DNA of 14,373 nt from Dehalococcoidia bacterium (GCA_011170385.1 DUFE01000042.1:1-14373); one strand, 5' to 3'. Positions 5,691-13,262 are shown, counted from the stretch's first letter. Notes: generated by a model from the letters alone, not told the origin. A program made the numbers and translations.

Positions 5691-7057
5691 GCTCCGCCCC
5701 TACCAGAGCGAGGTAGCACTGGCTATATTGGACAGCATCTTCGGTAGGAAAGGAATTACCTTTTCAGTCGAAATCGCCCGCCAAGGAGGCAAGAATGAGC
5801 TGTCTTGTCAACTCGAACTGCTTCTTCTGACCCTGTTTATGACGGCTTCGCCGAAAAACCTCATCAAGTGCGCCCCCACCTTCAAGCCGCAGACGGTTAT
5901 CTCCATAACGCGGCTCAAGGACAGGCTGAATGATGCCGGCTTTGCCGGCGTCTGGACATCTGAGCTGGGCTATACCGTCAGGCTGGGCAATGCCAGAAGC
6001 CGTATTCCTCTCTGCCGACGAATCTGCCAGCGTCGTCGGCAACACGGCTCATATACTGCTGGAAATAGACGAGTCGCAGGATGTGAGCAAGGAGAAATAT
6101 ACCAAGGAGTTCAAACCGATGGGGGCGACCACCAATGTTACTACCGTCCACTACGGCACCACCTGGGATGACCTGACGCTGTTGGAGGAGATAAAACTGG
6201 CTAACCTGGAGCTGGAGAGAAAGGATAGCATCAGGCGCCATTTCCGTTATGACTGGCAGGAGGTGGCAAAGTCCAACCCTGATTATCTTGCCTACGTAGA
6301 GGCTGAGCGGGAGCGGCTGGGCGAAAACCACCCCCTGTTCCTTACCCAGTACCGCCTGCTACCCATCCACGGTGGCGGCGGCTTCCTGAGCCGGCAGCAG
6401 ATGGCACAGCTACAGGGGAACTACCGGAGAAAGCACCAGCCGGAAACGGGTAAAACCTACATCGCCGGCATAGACCTAGCCGGGGAAGCGGAGGAGGTGG
6501 AAGGAGCCGCCTTGAGAGCATTAAAGCCACAAAAAGATTCCACCGTGGTAACCATCGGCGAGCTGGATTTTTCGATATGCGACGAAGTGCAGCAACAACC
6601 CAGGATAAATATCGTCGAGCACTACTGGTGGACAGGTAAAAAACATGCCAATCTCTACCGGCAGCTTATCAACATCCTAGGCGATATCTGGCAATGCCGC
6701 CGCACAGTGGTTGATGCCACCGGAGTCGGTCAGCCGGTGTGCTCTTTCCTCAAGAAGGCACTGGGCTCCAGGGTTTCCCCGTTCACCTTCACTGCTGCCT
6801 CCAAGTCAGCGCTGGGCTTCAAGCTGCTGGCGGCTGTCAACTCCGGACGGCTAAAGATGTATGCCGGTGATGGCTCGTCAGAGTTTCGGGAGTTCCAGCT
6901 GCAGATTGAGAGAGCCAGAAGCCAATACCGTTCTAACCAGACGATGAACTTCTATGTCGGACCATCGCAGGGGCACGACGACTTCTTGATGAGCCTGGCG
7001 TTGCTGGTGGAGGCATCGCAGAGGTTACCCCGGCGTAAAGCCAGGGGTAAAGCATGA
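5680..7057 (+). pseudogene. Phage terminase large subunit, frameshifted
   Basis: The two frames together give about 458 residues, normal for a terminase motor. The first frame, from TTG 5680 (GGAAG five bases before), has the Q-motif-like LRPYQSEVALAIL and the Walker A-like ARQGGKNE (33-40). It ends its similarity near base 6000. The second frame carries Walker B ILLEIDESQD, then the RNase H-fold nuclease with GIDLAG, VDATGVG and GHDDFLMSLAL, including the expected metal-binding aspartates, and stops at 7057. The frames join cleanly if one C of the CC at 6000-6001 is removed (NARS then VFLSADESA). This could be a true inactivating mutation or a sequence error; the site does not look like a programmed slip. 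All catalytic motifs survive, so decay, if real, is recent. No portal, capsid or integrase gene is nearby. Confidence 0.8.
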
Positions 7058-7062
7058 AAAAT

Positions 7063-7086
7063 CCCCCCTCCCAGACGGGAGGGGGG
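7063..7086 (-). terminator. Strong intrinsic terminator after the IPT/TIG gene
   Basis: CCCCCCTCCC (7063-7072), loop AGAC, GGGAGGGGGG (7077-7086): a perfect 10-bp GC-rich stem with a four-base loop. On the reverse strand it is followed by ATTTTT, the U tract needed for termination of the surface protein gene that ends at 7114. On the plus strand no T run follows, though the stem may still slow readthrough from the terminase. Confidence 0.88.
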
Positions 7087-7113
7087 ACATTATCTCTCAA
7101 GTTATTAGCTATA

Positions 7114-9606
7114 TTAGTAAGAGCTGAAGGCGATCCTCCTGCCGAGCCAGAAGAAGAACACACCAAGCACCAACGCTCCCAACCCTATCCAGAGCCACAT
7201 CAGCCAACCGGGCCAGATGGTGCCGATGTAGAAGGTAGCGCTGGGCCCCCAGTCGCTGCTGTTACTGGCGGCATCTGTGCAGCTTACTCTCCAGTAGTAA
7301 GGATTGTCCTTGCTGACTGGCTCCAGTTCTTCTGCCTCGGTAAGGGTATATATAGACTCGGTAAGCCCCGTTTTGTTGACCACCAGGCTGCTGTAGTTTG
7401 CGTCGGAGGCAATCTGGAGGTTATAGGTTACCGGCGCGCTGGCGTCGGTAACATCAGCCCAATCGAAGGTAATCGGTTGCTTGGGCCTTTCCGAACCGAT
7501 GGGGTTCTGCTGCGGTATCCCCGGCGGTGTAGTCTCCATTGTGAAGGTGAACTGTTTGGTGACAGTGCCATCGCTAACGGTTACGGTACGGTTGCCGCCG
7601 TCACTAACCGGAACATCAAAGCTGCCACTGAAGCTGCCATCGGCAAGTGTCGTTATTGGAATCGTTGGGGTAATTAAAGTGCCATCATAGGTGATGCTTA
7701 TAGCTTTAGTGGCGCCGAAGCCGGTGCCGTTCACCGAAACGGTGCTGCCCACGTTGCCGGTTGCCGGGCTAATGTTGGCATCGGCAAGAATGGCAAAAAC
7801 CACGGTAGCGCTGTTGGTACCATCGCTGATGACCAAATTGTGACTACCATACTCGCTGGCAGGGATATCGAATGTAGTCGAAACCACCCCGTCGCTACCA
7901 GCGGTGGCACTAAACACCTCGGAATCTCCCGTAGTAGCATCGGCTTCTACATAATACGTTATAGTCACGGCGCTATTGGCTATAAAACCACTGCTGCTAA
8001 TGGTAACCTCCGTTTCACCAACGCCGCTAGCTGGATTGATAGTAGCCGTAGCAATCACTACGGTGAACTCAGCTTCAGCCTCGTTTCCATCTTCATCTAT
8101 AACCGTTACATCATAGCTGCCGGCAGAGACTGCCGGTACCAATATAGTCAGTTCAAAGCTGCCATTCGTCTCGGACCTGTCATCGCCGCTTTCGATATCG
8201 ACATCGGTGCCATCAAATTCAATGGTTTCTATATCGCTGCGATAACCGAAGCCGGTGCCGGTTATGGTCACCTCTGTGCCGCCCGGACCCTCTTCAAGAT
8301 CAAGGGCTATCTTCGGTTCTACGGTTATCACCGCCTCGGCTACACCGCCGCTATCATCATCAGCTTTTATGGTATGCTCGCCGGCGGTGCTCTCTGGAAT
8401 ATCGAATGAGAAGGTGAAGCTGCCGTCGGTAAGAGTATCAGCAGTGCCTACAGGTTCATCATCAAAGTATATGGTTACTTCATCGTCGGAGGTAAAGTCG
8501 GTGCCATCAACTGTTATGGTATCGCCGACATTACCGCTATCCTCATCGACTATGATTATTGAATCCATAACCACTGTAAAATGGGCTTCGGCGACGATCT
8601 CATCGTCATCTTCATCTTCCGCCCTGACGACATATATCCTTGCGTCCAGACCTTCGGGAATCTCCATGGTAACGGTAAAACTGCCTACGCTGTTCGTCCG
8701 TTTATAGACACCATCGACCACCCAGGTAATGTCGGTGGATGCAACGACATCGCCACCGAAAAAGAAGACCACTCCGTTCTTGTAATCGAATCCGGTACCG
8801 CCTATGGTCAACGTGCTACCCGATTTTCCCTCCGTAGGGCTGAGGACTATAGAAGCCAGCACGGTGAAGGTGAACTCGAACTCGGCGCGGGAATCCTCTC
8901 CGGCAACGGTGATGGTCTGATCGCCGTTTTCACTCTCCGGGATATCGAATATCACCTCGAAGTCGCCATCTTCATCGGCGAAAGGGTCGCCAACCTGCCC
9001 GGTGATATCCTTGCCGTCGAACTCCACCAGAAGGGCTTCATAGGGCGCGATGCCATAACCGGTTATGGTAACCGTGGTGCCCACGGGACCTTCGTCAAAA
9101 TCTATTTCGGCGTCAGAATTACCGACTATTTCAAACTCAACGATATACTGAATATTTTTATTGGAGTCCGTTGCCCTGACGAAATAGAAGTAGTAGACAC
9201 CGTCGTGTACATCTTCGTCAGAATCTCCATCGGTGAGTTCGTCTGGTATTTCCAGAGTCGTTATATTGAACTGATCGCCATCTATGCCCCCTAGAATCGT
9301 GAAGTTGTACATCTTCTCATATATCTGAACTTCGTCATCAATTTCATCGCCTTCCTCGGCACCCTGGCTGGAGAAATAGAGGTCAATCTCAACGCCGTTA
9401 TCTCCAATCCCCGAAACTTCTATACTATCGCCCGTCTCCCCAACTGGCTCCCCATAATATGGATTCGTGCTGGGTGTTCCTTCGGTATTTATAACCTCGG
9501 CAGTATCGATTGTTGCCGCCAGTGCCAGCGATGCCGGCAGAACCATCACCAGTAATGCCAGGCTTAATACCACCCCCAGCGTTCGGAATAACATGTTTTT
9601 CTTCAC
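7114..9606 (-). CDS. Surface protein with six IPT/TIG-like repeats and a C-terminal membrane anchor
   Basis: The 830-residue protein has a Sec signal (KKNMLFR then a hydrophobic core, cleavage near ALA-AT at 30-31). A unique acidic N-domain covers about 31-164. Six beta-sandwich repeats of 84-96 residues follow (about 165-250, 251-346, 347-430, 431-517, 518-606, 607-690), each with a VGxTVTITGTGF-like opening and a DGSFxxxFDIPES-like middle. A fibronectin-III-like module covers about 691-794 (PVTYNLQIASD, PYYWRV). A tryptophan-rich helix (about 799-821) ends in GRR, a stop-transfer anchor. Repeats 1-4 are very Asp/Glu-rich (for example EDEDDDE at 330-336), which suggests calcium binding or a saline habitat. 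Only one cysteine is present. Likely a cell-wall or S-layer-like adhesin; the ligand is unknown. GTG start at 9606 has GGAGG just upstream. No LPXTG sortase motif. Confidence 0.85.
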   Translation of the reverse strand: MKKNMLFRTLGVVLSLALLVMVLPASLALAATIDTAEVINTEGTPSTNPYYGEPVGETGDSIEVSGIGDNGVEIDLYFSSQGAEEGDEIDDEVQIYEKMYNFTILGGIDGDQFNITTLEIPDELTDGDSDEDVHDGVYYFYFVRATDSNKNIQYIVEFEIVGNSDAEIDFDEGPVGTTVTITGYGIAPYEALLVEFDGKDITGQVGDPFADEDGDFEVIFDIPESENGDQTITVAGEDSRAEFEFTFTVLASIVLSPTEGKSGSTLTIGGTGFDYKNGVVFFFGGDVVASTDITWVVDGVYKRTNSVGSFTVTMEIPEGLDARIYVVRAEDEDDDEIVAEAHFTVVMDSIIIVDEDSGNVGDTITVDGTDFTSDDEVTIYFDDEPVGTADTLTDGSFTFSFDIPESTAGEHTIKADDDSGGVAEAVITVEPKIALDLEEGPGGTEVTITGTGFGYRSDIETIEFDGTDVDIESGDDRSETNGSFELTILVPAVSAGSYDVTVIDEDGNEAEAEFTVVIATATINPASGVGETEVTISSSGFIANSAVTITYYVEADATTGDSEVFSATAGSDGVVSTTFDIPASEYGSHNLVISDGTNSATVVFAILADANISPATGNVGSTVSVNGTGFGATKAISITYDGTLITPTIPITTLADGSFSGSFDVPVSDGGNRTVTVSDGTVTKQFTFTMETTPPGIPQQNPIGSERPKQPITFDWADVTDASAPVTYNLQIASDANYSSLVVNKTGLTESIYTLTEAEELEPVSKDNPYYWRVSCTDAASNSSDWGPSATFYIGTIWPGWLMWLWIGLGALVLGVFFFWLGRRIAFSSY
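7537..9114 (-). repeat. Tandem IPT/TIG repeat block inside the surface protein gene
   Basis: Six degenerate units of about 250-290 bases encode the repeated beta-sandwich domains. Opening phrases are EGPVGTTVTITGYGI, EGKSGSTLTIGGTGF, SGNVGDTITVDGTDF, EGPGGTEVTITGTGF, SGVGETEVTISSSGF and TGNVGSTVSVNGTGF. Divergence between units is high, so they look like old duplications rather than recent slippage. Repeats 1-4 are acidic while 5-6 are Ser/Thr-rich. Confidence 0.8.
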
Positions 9607-9631
9607 TTTTTACCTCCCCTTCATTTATATT

Positions 9632-9640
9632 ATTATACCA
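9632..9640 (-). promoter_or_regulatory. Extended -10 promoter of the surface protein gene
   Basis: TGGTATAAT on the reverse strand is a perfect extended -10 without a recognisable -35. Transcription would start near 9625, followed by GGAGG (9613-9617) and the GTG at 9606. It lies just beside the stop codon of the HTH gene, so the surface gene can be expressed apart from it. Confidence 0.5.
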
Positions 9641-9643
9641 GTT

Positions 9644-9847
9644 TCAGATTAATTTTTTCCTGGGACCCCGCTTCGATATATAGGTACCGGCAAAGTTATC
9701 CAGGACGTCTCTGGCTATCAGCCAGGTGTTATGTATTTTTACCGCCGGTATATCCTTCTGGCGACACAAACGTTTGACCGTCTCCGGATGAATCTTGAGA
9801 CGACGCCCGGCTTCTATCACATTATAGTAATCTTCTAAAGGAACCAT
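9644..9847 (-). CDS. Excisionase/MerR-type helix-turn-helix DNA-binding protein
   Basis: The 67-residue protein fits the HTH_17 pattern: YNVIEAGRRLKIHPETVKRLCRQKDIPAVKIHNTWLIARDVLDNF, covering residues 8-52, that is a helix-turn-helix followed by a small wing and a closing helix. The tail is basic (KRGPRKKLI). Such proteins act as phage or element excisionases, or as small transcription factors, often guiding another protein. Nothing else of a recombination system is visible. It has its own promoter (9901-9873) and lies 37 bases upstream of the surface protein gene in the same orientation, so it may regulate that gene. No Shine-Dalgarno is seen before the ATG; the leader is about 19 bases. 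Family is likely, target unknown. Confidence 0.8.
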   Translation of the reverse strand: MVPLEDYYNVIEAGRRLKIHPETVKRLCRQKDIPAVKIHNTWLIARDVLDNFAGTYISKRGPRKKLI

Positions 9848-9872
9848 TTAAAATTATTACTTTGTCGAAACA

Positions 9873-9901
9873 ATAGTAACACTACAAATCAGTTTTGTCA
9901 A
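9873..9901 (-). promoter_or_regulatory. Promoter of the HTH gene
   Basis: TTGACA (9901-9896), 17 bp, TACTAT (9878-9873) on the reverse strand, with transcription expected near 9866. It mirrors the divergent promoter at 9975-10004, which has the same TACTATTG -10 region. Confidence 0.62.
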
Positions 9902-9974
9902 ACGCAGGCTCCTTTTCATATAGGTATAACGTAAACAGAGCAAAATGGTTAGCCTTCCGAACGACAAAAAAGTG

Positions 9975-10004
9975 TTGACCATATCAGAACATATGTGCTA
10001 CTAT
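9975..10004 (+). promoter_or_regulatory. Promoter of the 63-residue small protein gene
   Basis: TTGACC (9975-9980), 18 bp, TACTAT (9999-10004) on the plus strand. Transcription would start near 10011, about 50 bases before the TTG start at 10062. Confidence 0.55.
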
Positions 10005-10061
10005 TGCACCACTCAGTGATTGCGGATTGAGTTTTTAGATTGAGCGTTAAGGGAAGCGATC

Positions 10062-10253
10062 TTGAGAAGCTTCAGCTCCGGGGACTATACGGCTACTGTC
10101 CAGCTCGCCGGCAGCTACAAGGTCTACCTGGAGGACGTCGCCGTCGCCCGCAACCTTCCGTCGGTGGAGATGATTACCGGCAGAAAGACGGCCGTTCTCT
10201 TCTTCGACGAGCACAACCTAAAGGAGGCGGTGGTGATAGCCGTCTATGGCTAG
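10062..10253 (+). CDS. Small conserved-looking protein of unknown function
   Basis: I do not recognise a named family. The 63-residue protein starts at TTG 10062, supported by GGGAAG five bases upstream. It has the look of a compact beta-rich domain: DYTATVQLAGSYKVYLEDV (8-26), then ARNLPSVEMITGRKTAVLFFDEHN and a final EAVVIAVYG. There are no cysteines or histidines except one His, and no signal or membrane segment. Good promoters lie on both sides (its own at 9975-10004, the rpsU promoter at 10267), so it is probably monocistronic. A rival frame (10040-10270) gives a Gly/Arg-rich, low-quality product and is rejected. Possible roles range from a stress or translation-linked accessory to a small element-borne protein; the sequence does not decide. 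Confidence 0.62.
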   Translation: MRSFSSGDYTATVQLAGSYKVYLEDVAVARNLPSVEMITGRKTAVLFFDEHNLKEAVVIAVYG

Positions 10254-10266
10254 AAACCGCCTTTCC

Positions 10267-10296
10267 TTGACACAGCCATCCCTGCTGAATTAGAAT
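10267..10296 (+). promoter_or_regulatory. Promoter of rpsU
   Basis: TTGACA (10267-10272), 18 bp, TAGAAT (10291-10296). Transcription would begin near 10303 and give a leader of about 60 bases carrying a hairpin and a strong ribosome site. Confidence 0.65.
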
Positions 10297-10318
10297 AGCT
10301 AGGTTCATCATCTTATCC

Positions 10319-10357
10319 GGCTGTATATATTACAGCCCGTTCCGAAGGAGGTCGATG
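10319..10357 (+). promoter_or_regulatory. rpsU leader: hairpin, strong Shine-Dalgarno and decoy ATG
   Basis: GGCTGTA (10319-10325) and TACAGCC (10331-10337) form a 7-bp hairpin with a TATAT loop. It is followed by AAGGAGGT (10345-10352). The first ATG after this site (10355) is out of frame and opens a nine-codon frame ending at 10381. The S21 frame starts at TTG 10362, nine bases after the site. The hairpin has no T run and is not a terminator; it could tune translation. Confidence 0.4.
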
Positions 10358-10361
10358 CTAT

Positions 10362-10559
10362 TTGGCCCATGTAGTGGCTGACGAGAAAGAGAGCTTCGAA
10401 AGCTTATTAAAACGGTTCAGCCGAAAGGTGCAGCAGGATGGTATTATATCTGAGGTGCGCCGTCGCGGGCGCTACCAGAAACCCATCACCAGGCGCGCAC
10501 GCAAGGCATCTGCCCGCAGGCGTCAGGCAGCCAAGGCAGCCAGGCTTAACCGGAAATAA
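10362..10559 (+). CDS. rpsU: Small ribosomal subunit protein bS21
   Basis: The 65-residue basic protein shows the S21 pattern: ESFESLLKRFSRKVQQDGIISEVRRRGRYQKP (11-42) followed by an Arg/Lys/Ala-rich helical tail (RRARKASARRRQAAKAARLNRK). bS21 binds the 30S platform near the anti-Shine-Dalgarno end of 16S rRNA and helps translation initiation. It starts at TTG 10362, with AAGGAGGT upstream; an out-of-frame ATG lies between them. A GTG at codon 5 is a possible alternative but is too far from the ribosome site. It is followed 21 bases later by the YqeY-like gene, the usual rpsU-yqeY arrangement. No oddities in the protein itself. Confidence 0.95.
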   Translation: MAHVVADEKESFESLLKRFSRKVQQDGIISEVRRRGRYQKPITRRARKASARRRQAAKAARLNRK

Positions 10560-10580
10560 GTCCACTAAGGCAGTAGTAAA

Positions 10581-11030
10581 GTGGAATCAGCGATCAAAGA
10601 GAAGCTTAACAATGACCTCAAGCAGGCTATAAAGGAGCGGGACAAGCCGAAGTGCTTGACCATCCGTCTTTTACTTGCCGCTATTCAAAACGCCGAAATT
10701 GCCAAGAGGGCTCCGCTGAGCGAAAACGACCTCCTTGGTATCATCACCAAGGAGGTAAGGCAGCATAAGGAAAGCATAGATGCCTTCAAACACGGGGGCA
10801 GGCAGGACCTGGTTGAAAAGGAAGAGGCAGAGCTAGCTATCATTCAAAAGTACCTGCCCGAGCAAATAAGCCGTAACGGCATTATAGCCGCCGCCCGCCA
10901 GGTTATCGACGAGGTCGGTGCCAGTGGACCGCAGGACAAGGGCAGGGTTATGTCCCAGCTAATGCCGAAGCTAAAGGGAAAAGCCGATGGACGGGAAATA
11001 AACGCAGTGGTCACCGAGCTGCTCGGCTAG
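10581..11030 (+). CDS. yqeY: GatB/YqeY domain protein
   Basis: The 149-residue helical protein matches YqeY: N-terminal IKEKLNNDLKQAIKERDKPKCLTIRLLLAAIQNAEI (5-40), the central VRQHKESIDAFKHGGRQDLVEKEEAELAII block and the C-terminal domain with KYLPEQIS and GRVMSQLMPKLKGKADGREIN. The C-terminal part resembles the tail domain of the GatB subunit of tRNA amidotransferase, which recognises tRNA, so a tRNA-linked function is proposed for the family but not proven. The start is GTG 10581 with a weak AAGG ten bases before. It shares an operon with rpsU. Downstream is a convergent radical SAM gene with only a weak hairpin between. Confidence 0.9.
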   Translation: MESAIKEKLNNDLKQAIKERDKPKCLTIRLLLAAIQNAEIAKRAPLSENDLLGIITKEVRQHKESIDAFKHGGRQDLVEKEEAELAIIQKYLPEQISRNGIIAAARQVIDEVGASGPQDKGRVMSQLMPKLKGKADGREINAVVTELLG

Positions 11031-11048
11031 AGGTATAAACCTATAACT

Positions 11049-11065
11049 ACCTCGCCAAAAGAGGT
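11049..11065. terminator. Weak hairpin between convergent genes
   Basis: ACCTC (11049-11053) and GAGGT (11061-11065) form a 5-bp stem with a seven-base loop between the yqeY stop and the radical SAM stop. The following T run is very short on the plus strand (TTT) and absent on the minus strand. It may act weakly in either direction. Confidence 0.25.
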
Positions 11066-11100
11066 TTCGAACCCACTTTTTATATCCAGACGATAGCTTT

Positions 11101-12696
11101 TTACGCCAGAGCTTTTTTTAATTCGCCGGCAAGGTGCTCCGGAGATACTCCCAGATCTATTACAGACCATGGTAATGATTTATTGACATCCCACTGCTTC
11201 AGTATATAGTAGTCCGCATCCAGCCTGCACTTCGCTACCGCCGCACGCCAGCCAGCAAGCGATACCTCCTTCATTTCTGCCAGCACTTCTGCCATATCAG
11301 TATTGCCCCTGGATAGAGCGCCCTGAACCTGGCTCCAGGCAAGGCTGTCACTCCTGATGGCTATTCCTTTAGGCGCCAGCGCCTTTTTGATAGCCGCCAT
11401 CCGCCGCTTGAGTTCGACAAGCTCCGCCATCGGCAGCCACTGGAAGGGAGTGCCTGCCTTGGGCACGAAGGGGTTGATATTTATGCTTACGCGGCAGCCG
11501 TGCCGAATTTTGTCCATCTCCTTTTTGCACTCCAGCACCAGCGCCGTCATCTCTTCGATATCCTCGTCTGTCTCCGTGGGCAAGCCGACCATAAAGTATA
11601 GCTTGAGCTGCTTCATACCCCGCCCGGCGACAGCAACCGTTGCCTTTAGAATGTCGTCCTGCGAGATGTTTTTTCTGATGAGCCGCCGCAGTCTATGCGA
11701 GCCGGCTTCGGGTGCTAGCGTTACGGTACGAACGCCACCCTTTGCCAGTTCGTCGAGCACCGTATTGGAAAGGGGGCTTACCCTTAAAGAGCTCACCGAC
11801 AGACCGGCGCCAAGCTTTCTCAAGCGGGGCAGCAGCTCTTCTATGCCCGGGTGAGCAGAGACGACCGGACCCACCAGCCCCAATCGTTTACGATACTTTA
11901 ACCCCAGCCTAGCCCGCTCCACCAGGCAGTCAACGGAGTGATAGCGTATCGGGCAGAAGGCACTGCCAACAAGGCAAAAACGGCAGCCCCAGCTGCAACC
12001 CCGCTCCACCTCCATCAGGTACATATCACCCAGTTCGGTGTCACGGGTGAGCACAGCATAGCTGGCGATAAAGTCATCCAGGTTACGCAGCCACTGGCGG
12101 GCAACAGGATTGCCTTTGTGATAAAGCGGTACATATACTCCGGACAGGCTTGCCAGAGCCGTCAAATATTCGCTGCGGCTGCCGCAGGAGGCTGATAGAA
12201 CCGGCAGCAACCCCGGCAGCACCATTTCCGCCTCGCCGATACACAGGCAATCAAAGAATGGAGCCAGCGGCATCGGGTTGGCGGTAATACAGGCACCACC
12301 GGCGATAACCAGTGGGTGACGCCAATCGCGGTCGGCGGCATACAGTGGGATGCCGCTCTCCCTCAAGATACCGATCACGTTAAAATAGTCCAGCTCATAG
12401 GACACGGAAAAAGCCAGTACGGCGAAATCCGATAGCCGACGCCGCGATTCCAGGCTCAATACAGGCTTGTCGCCGAAGAATACCCGCTCGCAGACAACAT
12501 CATTATAAGCATTGAGCAGGCTGTAAATTGCGTGGATGCCCAGGTTGGACATACCGATATAGTACGAGTTGGGATAGATTATGGCGACTGGGAGCCTGCC
12601 TCCCCAATCCTTAACCACTGCGCCCTGCTCCCCGGTGTGCTTCAGTCCGTGACGGGAGCCACCCCGCCCCACCTTTCCGGCTCCGTTCCAGCCCAT
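11101..12696 (-). CDS. B12-binding-domain-type radical SAM protein (TIGR03960-like)
   Basis: The 531-residue enzyme has an N-terminal cobalamin-binding-like fold (about 35-165: PVAIIYPNSYYIGMSNLG, SYELDYFNVIGIL, GIPLYAADR, PLVIAGGACITANPMPLAPFFD). The radical SAM core begins at ERGCSWGCRFC with the [4Fe-4S] ligands C234, C238 and C241. Later core motifs include VRTVTLAPEAGSHRLR and LKLYFMVGLPTETDED. These resemble TIGR03960-type proteins, whose substrate is not established; the usual DxHxxG cobalamin motif is not evident. The last about 100 residues are an accessory region. It follows the NYN gene with only two bases between stop and start (ATG 12696) and probably belongs to the ribonucleotide reductase operon. 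SAM cleavage is near certain; the substrate is unknown. Confidence 0.88.
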   Translation of the reverse strand: MGWNGAGKVGRGGSRHGLKHTGEQGAVVKDWGGRLPVAIIYPNSYYIGMSNLGIHAIYSLLNAYNDVVCERVFFGDKPVLSLESRRRLSDFAVLAFSVSYELDYFNVIGILRESGIPLYAADRDWRHPLVIAGGACITANPMPLAPFFDCLCIGEAEMVLPGLLPVLSASCGSRSEYLTALASLSGVYVPLYHKGNPVARQWLRNLDDFIASYAVLTRDTELGDMYLMEVERGCSWGCRFCLVGSAFCPIRYHSVDCLVERARLGLKYRKRLGLVGPVVSAHPGIEELLPRLRKLGAGLSVSSLRVSPLSNTVLDELAKGGVRTVTLAPEAGSHRLRRLIRKNISQDDILKATVAVAGRGMKQLKLYFMVGLPTETDEDIEEMTALVLECKKEMDKIRHGCRVSININPFVPKAGTPFQWLPMAELVELKRRMAAIKKALAPKGIAIRSDSLAWSQVQGALSRGNTDMAEVLAEMKEVSLAGWRAAVAKCRLDADYYILKQWDVNKSLPWSVIDLGVSPEHLAGELKKALA

Positions 12697-12698
12697 TC

Positions 12699-13241
12699 TT
12701 ATTTCCAGCAGTTTCTTAAGAAACGACCGTCTATATTGATTACCCTATCGGCAACATTGCGGAGCTGCATTGAGGTCCATCCTTTACCGAACAACGCTAC
12801 CTCGACATTCTTGCCATTGTCCTTCACCGCCTGCAGTGCCCCGACGAAGTCATTATCGCCGGCTACCAGAATGGCAACGTCGTAATTATCTTTATAGCTA
12901 TGGGTTATCATATCGGTCGCCAGCTGTATATCGACGCCCTTTTCATAGGGCGGCGTGTTAGGCCAGTTGTTGTACACCAGTCTCCCCAGCCTCAACTCGG
13001 TATAAGGGATGGCAGCCAAGCTTTCGAAAAAGTTCTGCTGGCGGGCGTATCTCCCTGGCTCCTCTTTCTGCCCGACTACGGCATTGTAGTAATAGGTCCT
13101 CACCAGACGCCGCCGACCGACAAGCTTCTGGCAAAACCTGCCGATATCTATATTTCTCCTGTCGAAGTGAGCCCGCAGGGAGTGATAGACATTGCTGCCG
13201 TCGATAAATATCATTACCCTTTCGGATGTTCTTGTTGTCAT
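12699..13241 (-). CDS. NYN domain (LabA/DUF88-like, PIN-fold) protein
   Basis: The 180-residue protein is a single NYN domain. It has the characteristic acidic residues: FIDGSNV with D14 and N17, GVDIQLATDM with D104 and D110, and AGDNDFVGAL with D129 and D131. NYN domains are metal-dependent RNases or RNA-processing enzymes related to PIN nucleases; LabA-like members affect gene expression. The target is unknown. Start ATG 13241 has a strong GGGGGTG site a few bases before. It lies 21 bases after the ribonucleotide reductase stop and two bases before the radical SAM start, so the three genes look like one transcript. It has no signal or membrane segment, and no frameshift or truncation. Confidence 0.9.
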   Translation of the reverse strand: MTTRTSERVMIFIDGSNVYHSLRAHFDRRNIDIGRFCQKLVGRRRLVRTYYYNAVVGQKEEPGRYARQQNFFESLAAIPYTELRLGRLVYNNWPNTPPYEKGVDIQLATDMITHSYKDNYDVAILVAGDNDFVGALQAVKDNGKNVEVALFGKGWTSMQLRNVADRVINIDGRFLRNCWK

Positions 13242-13262
13242 ATATCACCCCCTTCTCTGTTT

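Noticed and set aside
5990..6010. Programmed ribosomal frameshift in the terminase
   Set aside because: There is no slippery heptamer, no CCC-TGA type +1 site and no obvious downstream stimulator; a one-base indel is simpler.
7054..7677. Plus-strand 207-codon frame after the terminase
   Set aside because: It runs through the terminator hairpin and antisense to the surface protein gene; composition is not protein-like.
7840..9294. Long plus-strand open frames opposite the surface protein gene
   Set aside because: They mirror the repetitive codons of the IPT/TIG gene; no ribosome sites and no recognisable motifs.
5325..10253. Whole mobile element with att sites
   Set aside because: I looked for flanking direct repeats, an integrase and a tRNA target and found none, so only traces are claimed.
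10040..10270. Alternative 76-codon frame over the small protein gene
   Set aside because: Its Gly/Arg-rich product looks like an out-of-frame read; the 63-residue frame has the better ribosome site and composition.
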